Notes: generated by a model from the letters alone, not told the origin. A stretch of DNA of 64,000 bases from Hyphomicrobiales bacterium (GCA_027483895.1 JAIXTP010000026.1:122521-186520), one strand, 5' to 3'; positions 25,286 through 33,745 are shown, counted from the first letter of the stretch. Program-made: numbers and translations.

Positions 25286-25904
25286 GCCGAAGCCGCTCGG
25301 GGTCCTGCTCGCGGGCGGACTCGCCCGGCGGATGGGCGGCGGCGACAAGCCCATGCGCCTCGTCCACGGCAGGACGATCCTCGACCGCGTGATCGAACGC
25401 TTCGCGCCGCAATGCGACGGGCTGATCCTGAACGCGAACGGCGATCCGGCCCGGTTCGCGTCTCTCGGGCTCCCCGTGGTGGCCGACGACGTCGAGGGAT
25501 TCGCGGGCCCGCTGGCGGGGATCCTCGCGGCCCTCGATTGGGCGGCGGCCCATCGGCCAGACATCGAGACCGTCGCCAGCGTCTCGGCCGATTCGCCCTT
25601 CATTCCGACGGACCTCGTCGCGAGGCTCGAGGCCGCCCGGCGGTCGGCGGGAGTTCCGCTCGCTTGCGCGGCCTCGGACGGGCGGACGCAGCCGCCGATC
25701 GGCCTCTGGCCCGTCGCCTTCCGCGAGGATCTTCGGCACGCGCTCGTTATCGACGGGGAGCGCAAGATCGACCGCTGGACGGCGCGGCACGGCTGCGCGG
25801 CGGCCGAATGGTCAGCGGACCCGCATGATCCTTTCTTCAATGCGAACACGCCCGAGGATCTCGATCACGCAGAACGAATTTGTGCTTTGATCGAAGGGAC
25901 TTGA
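25275..25904 (+). CDS. mobA: Molybdenum cofactor guanylyltransferase MobA
   Basis: MobA attaches GMP to molybdopterin to form the MGD cofactor used by DMSO-reductase-family enzymes such as the formate dehydrogenase nearby. The 209-residue protein shows the nucleotide-binding [17 protein letters not shown] at residues 10-26, [17 protein letters not shown], and [14 protein letters not shown] with the metal-binding Asp. Length is normal. Its start overlaps fdhD by 11 bases, so they are translationally coupled. It is followed by the small membrane peptide gene. Confidence 0.94.
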   Translation: MTTEPKPLGVLLAGGLARRMGGGDKPMRLVHGRTILDRVIERFAPQCDGLILNANGDPARFASLGLPVVADDVEGFAGPLAGILAALDWAAAHRPDIETVASVSADSPFIPTDLVARLEAARRSAGVPLACAASDGRTQPPIGLWPVAFREDLRHALVIDGERKIDRWTARHGCAAAEWSADPHDPFFNANTPEDLDHAERICALIEGT

Positions 25905-25978
25905 CGGCCGATGCAGCGAGTCTGCATACCTTTTCCATGAATGCGGCGAAGAATGTCCGCTCACCGGAGGAAATGTCG

Positions 25979-26158
25979 ATGAAGGCTTTCGTTCTGGCCG
26001 TTCTGATCGCCGTCGGCGGCGGCGTCGCGGCGGCTTACATTCTGTCGGCCGAGCAGAAGTTCGCCTATCAGCAGTATTCTACGACCGGCGCGCGCGTCGG
26101 CGATGCCGGCCACAATCTCGTGGGCGACTGGGGCAACAACCCGGGCAAGCGCTCATAA
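25979..26158 (+). CDS. Small membrane-anchored protein of the formate dehydrogenase neighbourhood
   Basis: A 59-residue protein: one N-terminal helix (FVLAVLIAVGGGVAAAYIL) and a short periplasmic tail with SAEQKFAYQQYSTTGARVGD and GHNLVGDWG. GGAGG at 25966-25970 is 8 bases before the ATG at 25979 and decides the start over ATG 25973. I recall similar small proteins with an R-x-GDxGxNLVG tail in related alphaproteobacteria, function unknown. It overlaps the convergent moeA end by six bases. A structural or assembly role for a membrane enzyme is only a guess. Confidence 0.7.
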   Translation: MKAFVLAVLIAVGGGVAAAYILSAEQKFAYQQYSTTGARVGDAGHNLVGDWGNNPGKRS

Positions 26159-27409
26159 GAGCGCGGCATACGGAATGAACCCGACGGTCTCGCCGGGTTC
26201 CAGCGTACGGCGTTCTTCCTCGAGTTCGACCAGCCCGTCGGTCTCCGTCAAAGACGTGATCACGCCCGCGCCTTCGCGCGGGTGTTTTCTTGCGAGGAGA
26301 CGTCCCTCCCCGTCCCGCTCCAGAAGCACGCGGACATATTCGCGGCGCCCCTCCTTCTTGCGGTAAGCGAAGCCCGCGACCACGGGATACGCCCTCACCG
26401 GATCGAGCCTCCCGCCCGCCATCGCCGCCAGCAGCGGCCGCACCACATGCGCGAAGGTGACGAACACGGCGACGGGGTTTCCGGGCAGACCGGCGAAGGC
26501 CGCTTCCCCGACCAAGCCCATCGCGACGGGGCGGCCGGGCTTGATGCCGATGCGCCAAAAGGTCAGCGACCCCGCTTCTTCGACGGCGCTCTTCACGTGG
26601 TCTTCCTCGCCGGTCGAGACGCCGCCGGAGGTGAGGATGAGATCATGGCCACGCCCCGCCTCGCGGAGCGCACCGGCGATCGTGACGCGGTCGTCGGGCA
26701 ATATGCCGAGATCGGTGACGTCCGCGCCCATCCGGCGGCAGAGAGCGCCGAGCACGAAGCGGTTCGAATCGTAAAGCGCCCCCGCGGGCAGTCGGCGCCC
26801 CGGCTCGGTAACTTCGTCGCCCGTCGAGAAGACCGCGACCCTCAGGCGCGCGCGGACCTGAACCTCGGTGATGCCGAGCGCGGCGAGCAGCGCGATCTCA
26901 CGCGGGCCGATCCGCCGTCCCGCTTCGAGCGCTTCCCGGCCTCGCGGAAGGTCCTCTCCGGCGATCCGGGCATTGGCGCCCGAAGACAGGCCGGGCGGCA
27001 GACGCACGTGGTCGCCGTCCGCCACGACGTCTTCCTGCATGAACACGGTATCGAAGCCGGGCGGCATCGGTGCGCCGGTGAAGATGCGCACCGCGGTCGC
27101 TGCTGCGGGCGGCGGGCCGGACCATGCGTCGCCCGCAGCCAGACGTCCGACGACGGGCAGCACGGTTTCCGCGTCCCGGGTCAGATCGGCATGTCGCACG
27201 GCCCAGCCGTCCACGGCCGAATTGTCGAAGGGCGGGAGATCCAGAGGCGCGATGATCGCTTCGGCGAGAAAGCGGCCGTCCGCCTTCGCGATGGAAACCG
27301 CTTCGACGCGGGCGACCGGGCGGACCCTTTCCCCGATCAGCGCCAGTGCCTCGTCCACCCGCATCAGCGGACCGCCGAAGGCGAAGCCGTCTGCGCTGAG
27401 CTGTGCCAT
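26153..27409 (-). CDS. moeA: Molybdopterin molybdenumtransferase MoeA (formate dehydrogenase-linked copy)
   Basis: A 418-residue full-length MoeA. It has the domain-I motif PPFDNSAVDGWAVR, FTGAPMPPGFDTVFMQED, the catalytic-domain motifs FSTGDEV and LTSGGVSTGEEDHVK, and KPGRPVAMG with GLPGNPVA. The C-terminal domain IV ends GETVGFIPYAALL. It inserts Mo into molybdopterin-AMP. The ATG at 27409 overlaps the mobB stop as ATGA. This is one of four MoeA homologues in the window and the only complete one with a normal domain plan, apart from the fused copy at 41 kb. Confidence 0.95.
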   Translation of the reverse strand: MAQLSADGFAFGGPLMRVDEALALIGERVRPVARVEAVSIAKADGRFLAEAIIAPLDLPPFDNSAVDGWAVRHADLTRDAETVLPVVGRLAAGDAWSGPPPAAATAVRIFTGAPMPPGFDTVFMQEDVVADGDHVRLPPGLSSGANARIAGEDLPRGREALEAGRRIGPREIALLAALGITEVQVRARLRVAVFSTGDEVTEPGRRLPAGALYDSNRFVLGALCRRMGADVTDLGILPDDRVTIAGALREAGRGHDLILTSGGVSTGEEDHVKSAVEEAGSLTFWRIGIKPGRPVAMGLVGEAAFAGLPGNPVAVFVTFAHVVRPLLAAMAGGRLDPVRAYPVVAGFAYRKKEGRREYVRVLLERDGEGRLLARKHPREGAGVITSLTETDGLVELEEERRTLEPGETVGFIPYAALL

Positions 27410-27954
27410 CAGCCGTGCACCTTGTCCGGAGCGGTCGCGAGGATCTTCAGTACCTCGTCGCGCGGACGCGCGGCGGCCGCCGCGAAGCCCGCGACGGCGT
27501 CGATGTCGTCGAGCCCGAACACGGGAAGACCCGAAGCGGGCGGCGGCGCATCCGTGATCAGTCCCACGACCGACGCGTCCTCCGGATGGAGCCAAGGCTT
27601 GCCGTTGGCGAGGCGATGGATTTCGAGCTTGGGATGGGCCTCGTGCTTGAACCCCTCGACCAGCACGAGATCGACGGGCGAGAGCAGTCCGAGAAGATCG
27701 CGCAGGGACGGCTCGCGCGTCTCGCGCAATTCGTGCATCAGCGCCCAGCGTTTCGACGAACCGATCAGCACTTCCGTGGCGCCCGCCTCGCGGTGCACGT
27801 AGCTGTCCTTGCCGGGCCGGTCCACGTCGAAGGCGTGATGGGCGTGCTTCACCGTCGAGACGGAAAGCCCCTGTGCGGTGAGGCGCGGAATGAGCCGGGA
27901 CATCAGGGTGGTTTTCCCCGCGCCGCTCCAGCCCGCGATGCCGATCACCTTCAT
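27409..27954 (-). CDS. mobB: Molybdopterin-guanine dinucleotide biosynthesis protein MobB
   Basis: A 181-residue P-loop GTPase of the MobB family, thought to assist MobA or cofactor delivery. Walker A is GWSGAGKTTL at residues 8-17. TVKHAHHAFDVDRPGKDSY and LVLVEGFKHEAHPKLE are the MobB signatures. It follows the formate dehydrogenase genes on the same strand but behind a strong hairpin (27972-28003), and overlaps moeA by one base in each stop/start, so mobB-moeA form a pair. Confidence 0.93.
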   Translation of the reverse strand: MKVIGIAGWSGAGKTTLMSRLIPRLTAQGLSVSTVKHAHHAFDVDRPGKDSYVHREAGATEVLIGSSKRWALMHELRETREPSLRDLLGLLSPVDLVLVEGFKHEAHPKLEIHRLANGKPWLHPEDASVVGLITDAPPPASGLPVFGLDDIDAVAGFAAAAARPRDEVLKILATAPDKVHG

Positions 27955-27971
27955 CTGCTCACCTCAAAGAT

Positions 27972-28003
27972 ACGGCCCGGCGGGGAATACCCCGCCGGGC
28001 CGT
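27972..28003 (-). terminator. Perfect 14-bp hairpin between fdhC and mobB
   Basis: ACGGCCCGGCGGGG and CCCCGCCGGGCCGT flank a 4-base loop with no mismatch. On the minus strand the stem is followed by ATCTTTGAG, a short imperfect T run. It lies between the fdhC stop and the mobB start, so it would end or attenuate the formate dehydrogenase transcript before mobB-moeA, or protect its 3' end. Confidence 0.65.
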
Positions 28004-28026
28004 TACGTTCACGAAATAGGGTCGGA

Positions 28027-29031
28027 TTACTCGGCGGCGACGGCCGCAGGCTTCGAACCCGAACCGGACTTGGCCATCTCTTCCTGAACCCAGAGCGAGT
28101 GGTGCTCCTTGGCCCAGTTCACGTCGACCTCGCCGGAGCCCATCGCGTCGAAGGCGCCTTCCATGCCGACCGAGCCGATATAGATGTGCGCGATCATGAT
28201 CGCGACGATCACGGCGCCCACCAGACCGTGCACGATCTGGGCGAGCTGCATGTTCTCGATCGTCGTCTGATAGAACGGGAACAGCAGAACGACGCCGGAG
28301 ATCGACAGCGCCACGCCGCCGATGATCACGGTCCAGAAGATCAGCTTCTGACCGGCATTGAACTTCTTCGCCGGGGGATGAACGCCCTTCGAGAAGAGGC
28401 CGCCGCCCGCCGCGATCCAAGCGGCGTCGATGCTCGTCGGGATGTTGTCCTTCACCCAGACGAGGAACATGAACACCACCCCGATCATGAAGGGGAAGGC
28501 AAGATAGTTGTGAGCGTATTTGCCGAGCTGGGAGACCGTGGTGAACGCTTCGGGGCCGATCAGCGGAAGCAGCAGATACTTGCCGAAGGCGACGTTCAGG
28601 CCCGTGAGCGCGAGAACCATGAAGGTGCCCGCCGTCATCCAGTGGATGAAGCGCTCGAAGGAGTTGAAGCGCGTGATCGTCCGGCCCGAAGGCCCTGCGT
28701 CGATCATGATCCGCCCGCGGACCATGTAGAAGATCACGAGCAGGCCGAGCATGCCGAGCACGGAAACCGCGCCCGTCCAGAACATGGTGGTGTTGTGGAA
28801 CTCGCGCCATTGACGGCCCGCCGGCTGCATCAGCACCGACGCCTTGGCGTCGGGGATGGAGATGCGGCCGTCGACCTGCTGCAGCTGCCGCAGGAGCTGT
28901 TCTTCCTTCACGGCCTGCGTGGTCGGGTTGACCTGGGCCGAGGCCGGCGCGGGAGCCGCGACGGCCAGAAGGAGCGCGCCGAACAGTCCGAAGAACGCGG
29001 CGCGGATCGAAGTGGAAAAGACGTGCTTCAT
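28027..29031 (-). CDS. fdhC: Formate dehydrogenase cytochrome b subunit (gamma, FdnI/FdhC type)
   Basis: A 334-residue membrane subunit that binds heme b and passes electrons from the iron-sulfur subunit to quinone. Residues 1-33 look like a cleavable signal peptide ending ASAQ, an extra compared with E. coli FdnI. A periplasmic segment (34-105) precedes about five membrane helices. Candidate heme ligands are His in FERFIHWMTAG, YAHNYLAF, IVHGLVGAV and IAHIYIGSVGMEGAFDAM. GGAGG is 7 bases before the ATG. It follows fdhB by 29 bases. Confidence 0.93.
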   Translation of the reverse strand: MKHVFSTSIRAAFFGLFGALLLAVAAPAPASAQVNPTTQAVKEEQLLRQLQQVDGRISIPDAKASVLMQPAGRQWREFHNTTMFWTGAVSVLGMLGLLVIFYMVRGRIMIDAGPSGRTITRFNSFERFIHWMTAGTFMVLALTGLNVAFGKYLLLPLIGPEAFTTVSQLGKYAHNYLAFPFMIGVVFMFLVWVKDNIPTSIDAAWIAAGGGLFSKGVHPPAKKFNAGQKLIFWTVIIGGVALSISGVVLLFPFYQTTIENMQLAQIVHGLVGAVIVAIMIAHIYIGSVGMEGAFDAMGSGEVDVNWAKEHHSLWVQEEMAKSGSGSKPAAVAAE

Positions 29032-29060
29032 GGCGAAGCCTCCGTTTTCTTGCGCCGCGC

Positions 29061-29657
29061 TCAGACCGCGATGGTTTCCTTGTAGGCCACCTTCCAGCCC
29101 CAGGCGCCGGAGCCGTAGCCGCGCTTGAGTACCCGTTCCTTGTAGATCGTGGCGATCATCTCGCCGTCGCCTGCAAGCAGCGCTTTGGTCGAGCACATCT
29201 CCGCGCAGATCGGGAGCTTGCCCTCGGCCAGGCGGTTCGCGCCGTATTTGGCGTATTCCTCGGGGCTGTTGTCGGCCTCGGGACCGCCCGCGCAATAGGT
29301 GCACTTGTCCATCTTGCCGCGCGAACCGAAGTTGCCGACCTTCGGATACTGCGGCGCGCCGAAGGGGCACGCATAGAAGCAGTAGCCGCAGCCGATGCAG
29401 AGGTCCTTCGAGTGAAGGACCACGCCGTCGGCCGTGGTCAGGAAGCAGTCCACGGGGCACACGGCCGCGCAGGGCGCGTCCGTGCAGTGCATGCAGGCCA
29501 TCGAGATCGAGCGCTCGCCGGGCTTGCCGTCGTTGATGGTGACAACGCGACGGCGGTTGATGCCCCACGGCACCTCATGCTCGTTTTTGCAGGCCGTGAC
29601 GCAAGCGTTGCATTCGATGCAACGGTCGGCGTCGCAAAGGAACTTCATTCGAGCCAT
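29061..29657 (-). CDS. fdhB: Formate dehydrogenase iron-sulfur subunit (beta)
   Basis: A 198-residue ferredoxin-like subunit with four [4Fe-4S] sites: CIECNACVTAC (near residue 13), CMHCTDAPCAAVCPVDC, CIGCGYCFYACPFG, and a split C-terminal set CTYC with CAEMC. It relays electrons from FdhA to the cytochrome b subunit. Unlike E. coli FdnH it has no C-terminal membrane anchor, so it must dock on FdhC. It has no signal peptide and probably travels with FdhA through the Tat system. It lies 15 bases after fdhA. Confidence 0.95.
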   Translation of the reverse strand: MARMKFLCDADRCIECNACVTACKNEHEVPWGINRRRVVTINDGKPGERSISMACMHCTDAPCAAVCPVDCFLTTADGVVLHSKDLCIGCGYCFYACPFGAPQYPKVGNFGSRGKMDKCTYCAGGPEADNSPEEYAKYGANRLAEGKLPICAEMCSTKALLAGDGEMIATIYKERVLKRGYGSGAWGWKVAYKETIAV

Positions 29658-29672
29658 TGTCGCCTCCCCTCC

Positions 29673-32606
29673 TTACGCCGCCTTGATCCGGCAAAGCGTG
29701 ACCTTGGTCTCCTGCATCGCGGTGACCGGGTCGTAGCCGTAGGTCGTCACGCCGTTCACGGCTTCGCCGAGAACGATCGGGTCCGTGCCCTTGGGATATT
29801 TCGAACGCTGATCGACGCCCTGGAACCAGCCGCCGAAGTGGAAGGGCATGAACGCCACGCCCTTGCCGACGCGTTCCGTGACCAGTGCCTTGACCTTCGC
29901 CTTGGCGCCGTAATCCGGGCCTTCGACCCAGACCCAAGCGCCGTCGACGATGCCCTGCGCCGCAGCGTCCGCCGGATTGATCTCGACGAACATGTCCTGC
30001 TGCAGTTCGGCAAGCCACTTGTTCGAACGGGTCTCTTCGCCGCCGCCCTCGTATTCGACCAGACGGCCGGACGTGAGGACGATCGGGAAGTCCTTCGGGA
30101 TGTTGCGGTCCACGCCCGCCTTCTGGACGGTGGCGCCGCGGTTGGGCAGTCGGAACTGCCGCGCATCCGGAAGCGTCGGATACTTCGCGACGAGGTCGGG
30201 ACGCGGCGAGTAGATCGGCTCGCGATGGACCGGCACCGGGTCGGGCAGGTTCCACGCGATCGCGCGGGCCTTGCCGTTGCCGAACGGAACCACGCCCTTC
30301 TCGAGGCAGACGCGCTGGATGCCGCCCGAGAGATCGTTCGCCCAGCTCACCGCATCGACGTTGTTGCCGCCGATGCGCTGGATCGTCGCCAGCTCCTGCT
30401 CGGTGAGCAGGCTGTCCCAGCCCAGACGCTTGAAGATGCCGAAGGTGAACTCCGGATAGCCGTCGGTGAGCTCCGAGCCCGCCGAGTAGCTGCCTTCCGC
30501 AAGAAGCGTCTTGCCCTGGTATTCCACGCCGAAGCGCGGACGGAACGCGCCGCCGCCGTCACGAACATTGAGGTTCGTGTTGTAGAGGATGTGCGTACCG
30601 GGGTGCTTGACCTCGGGCTTGCCCCAGCACGGCCAAGGCAGGCCGTAATAGTCGCCGGAGTTCGGGCCGTCCTTGGCCCGCAGCGTGACGAGGTCGAAAT
30701 CGCCCTGCCGCGCCATGTGGGACTTCAGACGCTCCGGAGACTGGCCGCAATAGCCGGTCGACCAGCCGCCGCGGTTGATCTCGCGGAGGATGTCCTCCGG
30801 CACCGGCCGCTTGCCCTCGACCTTGATGTTCTTGAACATCCGGTCGGCGAAGCCGAGCTTCTCGGCAAAGCGGTAGATGACCTCGTAATCGTCCTTGGAC
30901 TCGAAGATCGGCTCGACGATCTTTTCGCCCCACTGGATCGAACGGTTCGAGGCCGTGCGCGAGCCCGAGCATTCGAACTGCGTGCAGATCGGCAGAACAT
31001 AGGTGTCGTTCTTCCGGTCGCCGTGGATCGCGAAGGTCGTCGGATGCGGGTCTGCGATGACCAGCAGGTCGAGTTTTTCGAGGCCCTTGGCGACTTCCGG
31101 CATGCGGGTCACGGTGTTGCCGCCGTGGCCGAAGACCATCATCGCCTTGATGTTGTCGCGCTGGTCGACGTCGTCGGCCGGCATGAGCGCACCGTCGAAC
31201 CAACGTGTGGTCGGGATGCCGGGCGTTTCCATGTTCTGCTTGCGGGAGCGCGCGTTGCGGCCCTGCTTCGCGGGAACTTCGTCGAACCGCGCCTGCAGCC
31301 AGTCGTACTCGACTTCCCACACGCGCGACCAATGCCGCCAGGCGCCTTCGACCAGGCCGTAGTAGAGCGGCAGCGTCGTGACGTCGAGGCCGAGGTCGGT
31401 CGCGCCCTGCACGTTGCAGTGACCGCGGAAGATGTTCGCGCCCGTGCCCTGCGAACCGACATTGCCGGTGGCGAGGAGCAGCGTGCAGTAGGCGCGCACG
31501 TTCGCCGTACCGACCGTCTTCTGCGTCGCGCCCATGCACCAGACGAGCGTCGAGGGCTTCTGCTTGGCGAAGGTCTCGGCGACGCGCTTGAGCTGCTCGC
31601 CGGGAACACCGGTCACGCGCTCCACCTCTTCAGGCGTCCACTTGGCGACTTCCTTGCGGACTTCGTCCATGCCGAACACGCGCTTGGCGATGAACTCCTT
31701 GTCCTCCCAGCCGTTCTGGAAGATGTGCCAGAGCATGCCCCACATGATCGGAATGTCGGTGCCCGGACGGATCCGGACGAATTCCGTCGAATGGGCGGCC
31801 GTGCGGGTGAAGCGCGGATCGATGACGAAGAGGTTCGCCCGGTTGATCTCCTTGCCCGACAGCACGTGCTGGAGCGAGACCGGATGAGCCTCGGCCGGGT
31901 TGCCGCCCATGATGATGATGGTCTTGGCGTTCCGGATGTCGTTGTAGGAGTTCGTCTGGGCGCCGTAGCCCCAGGTGTTCGCGACGCCCGCGACCGTGGT
32001 CGAGTGGCAGATGCGCGCCTGATGGTCGACGGAGTTGGTACCCCAGAAGGCGGCCAGCTTGCGATAGAGATAAGCGCCCTCGTTCGAGAACTTCGCCGAG
32101 CCGAGCCAGAACACCGAGTCGGCGCCGGACTTCTCGCGAACCGCCATCAGCTTGTCGCCGATCTCGTTGATCGCCTGATCCCAGGTGATGCGCTGCCACT
32201 CGCCGTTGACGAGCTTCATCGGGTACTTCACGCGGCGGTCGCCGTGGACCAGCTCACGGACCGACGCGCCCTTGGCGCAGTGCGTGCCGCGGTTGATCGG
32301 GCTGTCCCAGCCGGGCTCCTGGCCGACCCACACGCCGTTCTGCACTTCCGCAATGACCGTGCAGCCCACCGAGCAGTGGGTGCAGATGTTCTTGCGGAGC
32401 TGAATGGGGGCGGAGAAGTTCGTCGGCCCGGCCTCGGCCTTGCGGACCGCTCCGAGCTGGACGGACCCGACGGCGACGGCGCCCGCAGCCGCGAGGCCCG
32501 AGCGCTTCAGGAAGGTACGGCGGTCGAGAACGCCCGAGGTCAGGCCGGACGTCAGGGCCTGAAGCTTTGCGCGGCCCGCTTCGCCGCTCTTGCGCTTGAT
32601 CAGCAT
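29673..32606 (-). CDS. fdhA: Formate dehydrogenase catalytic subunit (Mo/W-bis-MGD, Cys type, Tat-exported)
   Basis: A 977-residue DMSO-reductase-family catalytic subunit oxidising formate to CO2. The twin-arginine signal is DRRTFLKRSGLAAAGAVAVG (28-47). The proximal [4Fe-4S] cluster uses Cys75, 78, 82 and 110 (ICTHCSVGC ... THCAKG). The active-site motif HQARICHSTTVAG carries Cys200 (codon TGC at 32009-32007) where E. coli FdnG has selenocysteine, followed by His201. Later MGGNPAEAHPVS and GHCNVQGATDLG are family segments. The ATG at 32606 has GAGGAG 8 bases upstream. With FdhB and FdhC it forms a periplasm-facing, quinone-reducing complex rather than an NAD-linked enzyme. Confidence 0.96.
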   Translation of the reverse strand: MLIKRKSGEAGRAKLQALTSGLTSGVLDRRTFLKRSGLAAAGAVAVGSVQLGAVRKAEAGPTNFSAPIQLRKNICTHCSVGCTVIAEVQNGVWVGQEPGWDSPINRGTHCAKGASVRELVHGDRRVKYPMKLVNGEWQRITWDQAINEIGDKLMAVREKSGADSVFWLGSAKFSNEGAYLYRKLAAFWGTNSVDHQARICHSTTVAGVANTWGYGAQTNSYNDIRNAKTIIIMGGNPAEAHPVSLQHVLSGKEINRANLFVIDPRFTRTAAHSTEFVRIRPGTDIPIMWGMLWHIFQNGWEDKEFIAKRVFGMDEVRKEVAKWTPEEVERVTGVPGEQLKRVAETFAKQKPSTLVWCMGATQKTVGTANVRAYCTLLLATGNVGSQGTGANIFRGHCNVQGATDLGLDVTTLPLYYGLVEGAWRHWSRVWEVEYDWLQARFDEVPAKQGRNARSRKQNMETPGIPTTRWFDGALMPADDVDQRDNIKAMMVFGHGGNTVTRMPEVAKGLEKLDLLVIADPHPTTFAIHGDRKNDTYVLPICTQFECSGSRTASNRSIQWGEKIVEPIFESKDDYEVIYRFAEKLGFADRMFKNIKVEGKRPVPEDILREINRGGWSTGYCGQSPERLKSHMARQGDFDLVTLRAKDGPNSGDYYGLPWPCWGKPEVKHPGTHILYNTNLNVRDGGGAFRPRFGVEYQGKTLLAEGSYSAGSELTDGYPEFTFGIFKRLGWDSLLTEQELATIQRIGGNNVDAVSWANDLSGGIQRVCLEKGVVPFGNGKARAIAWNLPDPVPVHREPIYSPRPDLVAKYPTLPDARQFRLPNRGATVQKAGVDRNIPKDFPIVLTSGRLVEYEGGGEETRSNKWLAELQQDMFVEINPADAAAQGIVDGAWVWVEGPDYGAKAKVKALVTERVGKGVAFMPFHFGGWFQGVDQRSKYPKGTDPIVLGEAVNGVTTYGYDPVTAMQETKVTLCRIKAA

Positions 32607-32617
32607 GGTGCGTCTCC

Positions 32618-32815
32618 TCAGTACCGGTTCGTCCGGTAGAAGGTCTTGACGTGCTCGGTCTCGCGATAGCGGGCCTTGCGCGCCTCTTCCTTGCTTTCCT
32701 TGGCTTCCGCCTCGGTCACGGCGAGCGGCGCCGCCAGAGCGGCGGTGGATGCGCCCCCGAGCACTCCGAAGAACTTGCGGCGGGTCGGATCCGCCGGTCT
32801 GTCGTTCTTGCTCAT
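32618..32815 (-). CDS. Formate dehydrogenase region Tat-target small protein
   Basis: A 65-residue protein with a twin-arginine signal (TRRKFFGVLGGASTAALAAP) and a short charged mature part (about 30 residues, EAEAKESKEEARKARYRETE). It matches the family called formate dehydrogenase region TAT target, found just upstream of fdhA in proteobacteria including Shewanella (FdhX). Its function is unknown, though it may stay with the enzyme as a small subunit. GAGGGG lies about 8 bases before the ATG, and fdhA starts 11 bases after its stop. Confidence 0.88.
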   Translation of the reverse strand: MSKNDRPADPTRRKFFGVLGGASTAALAAPLAVTEAEAKESKEEARKARYRETEHVKTFYRTNRY

Positions 32816-32856
32816 TCTGTTTCCCCTCGTCGTTCGAGCCGAATGCCTCTCCCTTC

Positions 32857-33675
32857 CTACATCGGAAGGGTAAAGGCTTCGGCTTCGATCTCCATGAACA
32901 GTCGACCGATGGTTCCCACCGGCTTGTAGAATTCCGCACCCGCCGCCGCTTCGAGATCCGCGAAGAACCGCGCGGCCCAAGGCTTCAGGTGCTTTTCGAA
33001 GAAGGCCTTCTGCTCCGCTTCGTCGCCGAAGCGACCGCGGATCAGGCCCGCCATGATCTCGCAGAGGATCCCGGCGTGATCTTCCGGCTCGCGGACGTCC
33101 TCCGCGCGCTCGATGCCGAGGCGCTGAAGGTCCTCGCGCACCGCCGCCAAGGGGCGCTCATGCAGGAAGCCGGTGAGATAGTAAGACGCGTAAGGAAGCA
33201 GCTCTCCTCGGCCCAAGCCGATGAAGAGGTTGAAATATTCGCGCGATACCTGCCGCGGCTCCATCCGTTCGGCGAGATCCGCAAGCGCCATCCGAGCGAT
33301 GCCGAGATCCGTCGTGTCGCCCTTCCAGCGCGCGACGGAGCGGAGCAGCGTTTCGTCGGGCGCGCGGCCTAGCAAGGCGCCGAGCAGGTCGTAGATCTCG
33401 GCGCGTGCGGCCTCCACCTCGTCGAGCGGCAGGCTGTCGTTCACGGCCGAGCCCTCCTGAGCGTAAAGATCGGGCCGCAGTTCGCTGCGGGGTACCCCCG
33501 TGGCGCTTTCGACCGCAGCGATGCGATCCGCCGGGATCCGCCGCCATTCGGAAACGGAGGGCTGAGCAAGGCCGAGCGCCCGCGCGAGCGCACCGATGCC
33601 GCCCACGGCACGGATCGCGGCTTCGAGCCCCGGTTCCCTCAATTTGCGTCCCCCGACTTCGACACTACGGCGCAC
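32857..33675 (-). CDS. HTH (YdaS/Cro-like) - TorD chaperone fusion
   Basis: A 272-residue protein with two parts. Residues about 17-72 are a YdaS/Cro-type helix-turn-helix: GLEAAIRAVGGIGALARALG, then QPSVSEWRRIPADRI and TGVPRSELRPDLY. Residues about 85-272 are a TorD/DmsD-like all-helical chaperone (EIYDLLGALLGRAPDE, SREYFNLFIGLGRGELLPYA, EPEDHAGILCEIMAGLI), the type that guards Tat signals and apo-molybdoenzymes. The start is GTG at 33675. It leads the fdh operon, 41 bases before the Tat-target gene, and a 21-base palindrome lies 33 bases upstream. It could couple chaperone occupancy to fdh transcription; that is inference. Confidence 0.88.
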   Translation of the reverse strand: MRRSVEVGGRKLREPGLEAAIRAVGGIGALARALGLAQPSVSEWRRIPADRIAAVESATGVPRSELRPDLYAQEGSAVNDSLPLDEVEAARAEIYDLLGALLGRAPDETLLRSVARWKGDTTDLGIARMALADLAERMEPRQVSREYFNLFIGLGRGELLPYASYYLTGFLHERPLAAVREDLQRLGIERAEDVREPEDHAGILCEIMAGLIRGRFGDEAEQKAFFEKHLKPWAARFFADLEAAAGAEFYKPVGTIGRLFMEIEAEAFTLPM

Positions 33676-33708
33676 GAAACGGCGCCCGGCGATTCCGCCT
33701 TACGTTAT

Positions 33709-33729
33709 GTCATAGGTCGACCCTATGAC
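33709..33729. promoter_or_regulatory. 21-base palindrome upstream of the HTH-TorD/fdh operon
   Basis: GTCATAGG (33709-33716) and CCTATGAC (33722-33729) are exact inverted repeats around a 5-base centre. The site lies in the 70-base gap between DUF3306 and the HTH-TorD gene, in a local AT-rich patch. It is the expected form of a dimeric HTH operator. The HTH-TorD protein itself is the nearest candidate binder. Confidence 0.55.
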
Positions 33730-33745
33730 CTTGAAAAGCCCCTGA

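Noticed and set aside
32007..32009. Selenocysteine codon in fdhA
   Set aside because: The active-site codon is TGC (Cys) on the minus strand, not TGA.
29412..32639. Very long plus-strand open frame opposite fdhA and fdhB
   Set aside because: It is a shadow of a strongly supported gene with the same skewed composition; no domain is visible.
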